A DNA stretch of 64,000 bases. Source: an uncultured Bacteroidales bacterium (lineage in GTDB: Bacteria > Bacteroidota > Bacteroidia > Bacteroidales > Bacteroidaceae). A program made the position numbers and the translations under genes. The notes beneath the pieces were generated by a model. That model was not told the DNA's origin and did no database searches. It saw only the letters and a list, made by a program, of their open reading frames with translations. Below are positions 60,654 through 64,000 of this stretch, one piece after another; positions within the stretch are counted from its first letter, which is position 1, and each line of letters starts with the position of its first letter. The stretch lies in NCBI GenBank assembly GCA_937916465.1, contig CALFTK010000061.1, positions 62,001 through 126,000 on the forward strand, in the 5' to 3' direction.

Positions 60654-62048
60654 ATGAGAAAGAATGTATTGAAAACGTTTGCTACTGCAACTATGCTGTT
60701 ATTTGCAGGCAATGTGATGGCACAGAATCCAATTATCCAGACCATGTTTACCCCGGACCCTGCGCCATTTGTGTATAATGATACGGTATTTCTGTTTGTA
60801 GATCACGATGAAGACGATGCGCAATATTTCAGCATGAAAGACTGGATGTTGTACTCTTCTGTAGATATGGTTAACTGGACCTATCGCGGCACACAGGTAA
60901 CAACCGCAACATTTGAATGGGCAAAACAGGGCGATAGAGCCTGGGCTGCTCAGGCCATAGAGCGTAATGGCAAATGGTATTGGTATATGTGTTGCAATAC
61001 AAAACAGGGTGGCGATGCTCTGGCAGTAGCTGTGGCTGATAGTCCTACCGGACCCTGGAAAGATGCCATAGGCAAACCTCTTGCAGAAGGTTTTGGTTAC
61101 ATAGACCCTTCTGTATTTATAGATGATGACGGAAAGGCATATCTTTTCTGGGGAAATAAAGGCTTATGGTATGGAGAACTAAATGATGATATGATATCAT
61201 TTAAGAACGGATATAAAGAGGTTCCTGGGTACAGAGATCCAAAATCGTTTGGTGAACTTCAATCAAAAATGAATTGGGCTAAAGGTAAAAACGAAATGAT
61301 GACACAGTATGAAGAGGGACCTTGGGCTATGAAGTATAACGGAACTTACTATTTGGTATATCCTGCAGGTGGAGTGCCCGAATATATGGCATATTCTACA
61401 GCACCTTCTGTTCACGGACCTTGGACATTCCGAGGACGCATAATGGACGAAGCAGAGAACAGCTTTACCATACACGGTGGTAATATTGAATTTAAAGGAC
61501 GTCATTTTATGTTTTATCATAATGGAATATTGCCTAATGGCGATGGATTCCGTCGTTCTACAAGCGTAGAAGAGTTTAAGTTCAATGCCGATGGATCAAT
61601 ACCTTTTATTCCTTTTACAAAAGAGGGAATACGTAAACCGGTTACAAACATGAACCCATATAAGCGCATGGAGGCAGAAACAATAGCATATTCATACGGA
61701 CTTAAGAACGATAGAAGAGCTGGTTCAGAGCACTATGTAACATCTATTCATACAGGCGATTGGATTAAAGTGCGTGCGTTGGATTTTGGAGAACAAGGTG
61801 CAAAAACTTTTGTTGCCAATGCTTCTGCCTGGTCAGAAGGCGGTTTGATAGAGGTTAGACTTGATAATCTTAATGGCGATGTTATAGCTACTGCAAGAAT
61901 AGAATCTACCGGTGGAGAAACCAACTGGAAAACAGTAGAAACAAATGTAAGAGCAAAGAATCCTATTACAGGTGTTCACGATATCTACTTCCTGTTCCGT
62001 GGAGGCGATAAGGAACTATTCAACTTTAACTACTGGTACTTTAAATAA
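60654..62048 (+). CDS. Secreted GH43 glycosidase with CBM6
   Basis: 464 residues with a signal peptide ending VMAQ. The five-bladed GH43 propeller covers about 28-330 with catalytic residues at MFTPDPAPF (Asp-35, base), FGYIDPSVF (Asp near 151) and YEEGPW (Glu near 221, acid). The C-terminal third (about 335-464, MEAETIAYSYGLK, TGDWIKVRALDFG, HDIYFLFRG) is a CBM6 carbohydrate-binding module. The usual activities are beta-xylosidase or alpha-L-arabinofuranosidase; the substrate cannot be decided. It is monocistronic and has a terminator. Confidence 0.9.
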   Translation: MRKNVLKTFATATMLLFAGNVMAQNPIIQTMFTPDPAPFVYNDTVFLFVDHDEDDAQYFSMKDWMLYSSVDMVNWTYRGTQVTTATFEWAKQGDRAWAAQAIERNGKWYWYMCCNTKQGGDALAVAVADSPTGPWKDAIGKPLAEGFGYIDPSVFIDDDGKAYLFWGNKGLWYGELNDDMISFKNGYKEVPGYRDPKSFGELQSKMNWAKGKNEMMTQYEEGPWAMKYNGTYYLVYPAGGVPEYMAYSTAPSVHGPWTFRGRIMDEAENSFTIHGGNIEFKGRHFMFYHNGILPNGDGFRRSTSVEEFKFNADGSIPFIPFTKEGIRKPVTNMNPYKRMEAETIAYSYGLKNDRRAGSEHYVTSIHTGDWIKVRALDFGEQGAKTFVANASAWSEGGLIEVRLDNLNGDVIATARIESTGGETNWKTVETNVRAKNPITGVHDIYFLFRGGDKELFNFNYWYFK

Positions 62049-62072
62049 GAGAATATTTACATCTTAAATAAA

Positions 62073-62113
62073 ATAAGCCCCAAAGTTCTTTTCTCTGAAA
62101 CTTTGGGGCTTAT
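62073..62113. terminator. Bidirectional terminator between GH43 and rubredoxin
   Basis: Arms of 15 perfect bp (62073-62087 and 62099-62113), GC-rich in the middle and A/T at the ends. It serves both convergent genes. Confidence 0.88.
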
Positions 62114-62117
62114 ATCT

Positions 62118-62282
62118 TTAATCCTCTACTTTTGAGAATTCATCTTTACCTACTCCGCATAGAGGGCAAACCCAATCTTCCGGTAAATCGTTGAACGATG
62201 TACCTGCCGGTATGCCGGCATCTGCATCACCTTGTGCAGGATCATATACATATCCGCACAAATCACAAACGTACTTTTCCAT
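62118..62282 (-). CDS. Rubredoxin
   Basis: A 54-residue rubredoxin, too short for many gene finders. It has both CxxC knuckles of the Fe(Cys)4 site: YVCDLCGYVYDPAQGD (Cys-6 and Cys-9) and WVCPLCGVGKDEFSK (Cys-39 and Cys-42). Rubredoxin is a one-electron carrier, in anaerobes often for peroxide and superoxide reduction. It lies 20 nt after the glutamate synthase fusion gene and is probably on the same transcript. Confidence 0.96.
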   Translation of the reverse strand: MEKYVCDLCGYVYDPAQGDADAGIPAGTSFNDLPEDWVCPLCGVGKDEFSKVED

Positions 62283-62302
62283 AATCAAAATCTTTTTACT
62301 GT

Positions 62303-64000
62303 TTACTTATTAAGGTGCTCATTCATTGCTGCAGCAGCCTTTCTACCATCACCCATTGCTAAAATAACAGTAGCACCACCGCGAACAATGTCACCACCTG
62401 CAAAGATAGTAGGAATTGATGATTGCATTGAATCATTAACAGAAATTGTGTTTTTTCTACCTAATTCAATACCTTCAATAGATTTTGGAACTATTGGGTT
62501 AGGCGATACACCTACAGCCACAATAACCAAATCTACATCAATTGTTTCTGTAGCACCCGGTATTTCAACAGGACTGCGGCGACCGCTTGCATCAGGTTCG
62601 CCCAATTCCATCTTCTGCAAAACAACCTGTTTTACACGACCTTGCTCATCACCTATATATTCAATAGGATTGTGCAGTGTCATAAACTCTACACCCTCTT
62701 CTTTCGCGTGCTTAACCTCTTCTAAACGTGCAGGCATCTCCTCTTCTGAACGACGATATACAATCATAGCGCGTTCAGCACCCAATCTTACAGCAGTACG
62801 AACAGAGTCCATAGCGGTGTTACCACCACCTACAACCATAATTTTTTTGCCAAATGCAACCGGAGTATCAGAACTCTTGCTTGCAGCATCCATCAAATTA
62901 ACACGTGTCAGATATTCGTTAGATGACATTATGTTCAGCAAGTTTTCACCCGGTATGTTCATAAAGTTTGGCAGACCAGCGCCTGAACCTACAAATACGC
63001 CTTTATAACCTTCGTTTTCCAAATTCTTTACTGTAATTGTCTTACCAATAATGCAGTCTTTTACAAAGGTAACACCCATCTTACGCAGATTGTTAATTTC
63101 AACATCTACAATATGATTAGGCAGACGGAATTCAGGAATACCATATTTCAATACACCGCCTATTTCATGCAGAGCTTCAAAGACTGTAACATCGTAGCCG
63201 AATTTTGCCATATCGCCCGCAAATGAAAGTCCGGCAGGGCCTGAACCAATAACAGCAATCTTTATACCGTTTGGTTTTGCTATTTCAGGAATAGAAATGT
63301 TGCCACTTTCGCGTTCATAGTCGGCGGCAAAGCGTTCCAGATAACCTATAGCAACCGGTTTCTTTCCCATCTTTAGATGTACGCACTTAGATTCGCACTG
63401 CTTTTCCTGTGGACATACTCTACCGCAAACAGCCGGTAGTGCACTGGTCTTTTTTAGAACTTTAGCAGCAGCAAGATAGTTTCCACGTTCAATATTCTTT
63501 ATAAACGAAGGTATCTCAATATTTACAGGACAACCCTCCATACAAGATGGATTTACGCAGTCAAGACAGCGTTTTGCCTCTAATAAAGCCTGTTCTTCTG
63601 ACAGACCTTGGTTTACCTCCTCTTTACGGCTACTTCTGCGATACACCGGATCTAATTCCGGCATAATGCAACGTTCTATTGCTGTACGTTCTTTTGGTTT
63701 CATTGCTTTGCGCAAATCTTCACGCCATGCAGCATTGCGGTCGCAAAGAACGTCTATAGATTCTATCTCTTGAGAAGCTTTGTTGCCGGTTGTTGTTGGT
63801 TCTTCTGTCTGTGTAGAAAGTGCACATTCAACAGATTCTTCCAACTTCTTTATCTCTTCGCGTTCAATATCCTTGAATGCTCCCATGCGTTTTAACATTT
63901 CGTCAAAATCTACCTGGTGACCATCAAATTCTGGACCATCTACGCAAACAAATTTTGTTTTGCCACCTACAGTTATACGACAAGCTCCACACATACCAGT
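62303..64000 (-). CDS. DHOD-B NAD-binding subunit / NADPH-glutamate synthase fusion, partial (5' end outside window)
   Basis: The 565 visible codons run off the right edge in frame, so the gene is longer (about 780 residues in relatives). The start of the visible part, TGMCGACRITVGGKTKFVCV, is the [2Fe-2S] end of a PyrK/SudB-type ferredoxin reductase domain. It is followed by the glutamate synthase small-subunit part: four-cysteine iron-sulfur motifs (CLDCVNPSCMEGCP, CGRVCPQEKQCESKCV), the FAD motif VIGSGPAGLSFA, the NADPH motif VVGGGNTAMDSVR and the end IFAGGDIVRGGATVILAMGDG. It may supply reductant or glutamate, and is likely co-transcribed with rubredoxin. Confidence 0.92.
   Translation of the reverse strand, partial: TGMCGACRITVGGKTKFVCVDGPEFDGHQVDFDEMLKRMGAFKDIEREEIKKLEESVECALSTQTEEPTTTGNKASQEIESIDVLCDRNAAWREDLRKAMKPKERTAIERCIMPELDPVYRRSSRKEEVNQGLSEEQALLEAKRCLDCVNPSCMEGCPVNIEIPSFIKNIERGNYLAAAKVLKKTSALPAVCGRVCPQEKQCESKCVHLKMGKKPVAIGYLERFAADYERESGNISIPEIAKPNGIKIAVIGSGPAGLSFAGDMAKFGYDVTVFEALHEIGGVLKYGIPEFRLPNHIVDVEINNLRKMGVTFVKDCIIGKTITVKNLENEGYKGVFVGSGAGLPNFMNIPGENLLNIMSSNEYLTRVNLMDAASKSSDTPVAFGKKIMVVGGGNTAMDSVRTAVRLGAERAMIVYRRSEEEMPARLEEVKHAKEEGVEFMTLHNPIEYIGDEQGRVKQVVLQKMELGEPDASGRRSPVEIPGATETIDVDLVIVAVGVSPNPIVPKSIEGIELGRKNTISVNDSMQSSIPTIFAGGDIVRGGATVILAMGDGRKAAAAMNEHLNK

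Noticed and set aside
62232..63008. A 258-residue open frame on the plus strand
   Set aside because: It is antisense to the glutamate synthase fusion, whose iron-sulfur and nucleotide motifs are unmistakable; the plus-strand product has no recognisable features.

Overview
The window looks like chromosomal DNA from a member of the order Bacteroidales (Bacteroides/Prevotella-like; I cannot fix the genus). The grounds are: promoters of the Bacteroidetes sigma-ABfr type (TTTG, about 19 bp, TAnnTTTG) in front of most transcription units; almost no Shine-Dalgarno sequences; low GC; and family markers such as a fused DHOD-B/glutamate synthase, the UxaE epimerase, 6-bladed beta-propeller lipoproteins, an NVEALA-type secreted protein, SusD-free GH127/GH5/GH43 enzymes and a T9SS-like C-terminal sorting domain. 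Several start codons were moved because such a promoter lies inside the longest reading frame.

Layout. 1-11.9 kb is housekeeping: dnaB (cut by the window edge), ispE, pheT-yebC-C_GCAxxG operon, a small winged-helix gene, lepA, a LolE/FtsX-type permease, yggS and an acyl-CoA ligase. 12.0-19.1 kb holds an XRE regulator divergent from three overlapping genes for secreted repeat proteins (beta-helix; six EYFWD repeats plus PKD, dockerin-like and sorting domain; nine InlB-type B-repeats). 19.1-22.4 kb is a plastic zone: an AAA-ATPase/DUF234 gene lies between two 69-bp direct copies of the 3' end of nnrD, followed by nnrD itself and a promoter-small ORF-terminator unit.

22.4-29.1 kb is the most interesting region: an NVEALA-family secreted cysteine-rich protein, four beta-propeller lipoproteins of two alternating types, two envelope-anchored CxxC thioredoxin-fold proteins, and the scar of a fifth, deleted propeller gene. 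I regard this as the best candidate for an undescribed envelope system. 29.3-37.5 kb (minus strand) is a single long run hisH-hisA-hisF-hisIE-ftsE-lysC-lysA followed without a terminator by a GH127-type arabinofuranosidase.

37.5-42.5 kb is a defence/stress-type accessory patch: a YafQ/DinJ-like toxin-antitoxin pair, a PH-domain membrane protein, two GNAT acetyltransferases, a Fic AMP-transferase with a palindromic operator inside its promoter, a DUF3791-DUF3990 ADP-ribosyltransferase-type cassette whose enzyme gene is broken, and a large inverted-repeat element. 42.5-52.4 kb returns to core genes (ileS, a DksA-like gene, lspA, a DUF4296 lipoprotein, a TrmH methyltransferase, a BamA-like outer membrane protein, a YycJ-like MBL enzyme, DUF3237) and ends in a hairpin array beside tRNA-Lys(CTT).

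52.7-64 kb is carbon metabolism: uxaC and uxaE divergent from an SDR mannonate oxidoreductase and a GH5 glucanase, gnd, a HigA antitoxin with a residual toxin scar, a YbaN-like protein, a GH43-CBM6 enzyme, rubredoxin, and the cut DHOD-B/glutamate synthase fusion. Together uxaC, uxaE and the SDR convert glucuronate and galacturonate to mannonate, which fits a plant-glycan degrader. Three toxin-type genes in the window (DUF3990, higB and possibly the nnrD-flanked island) show decay, so the accessory patches look old and eroding.
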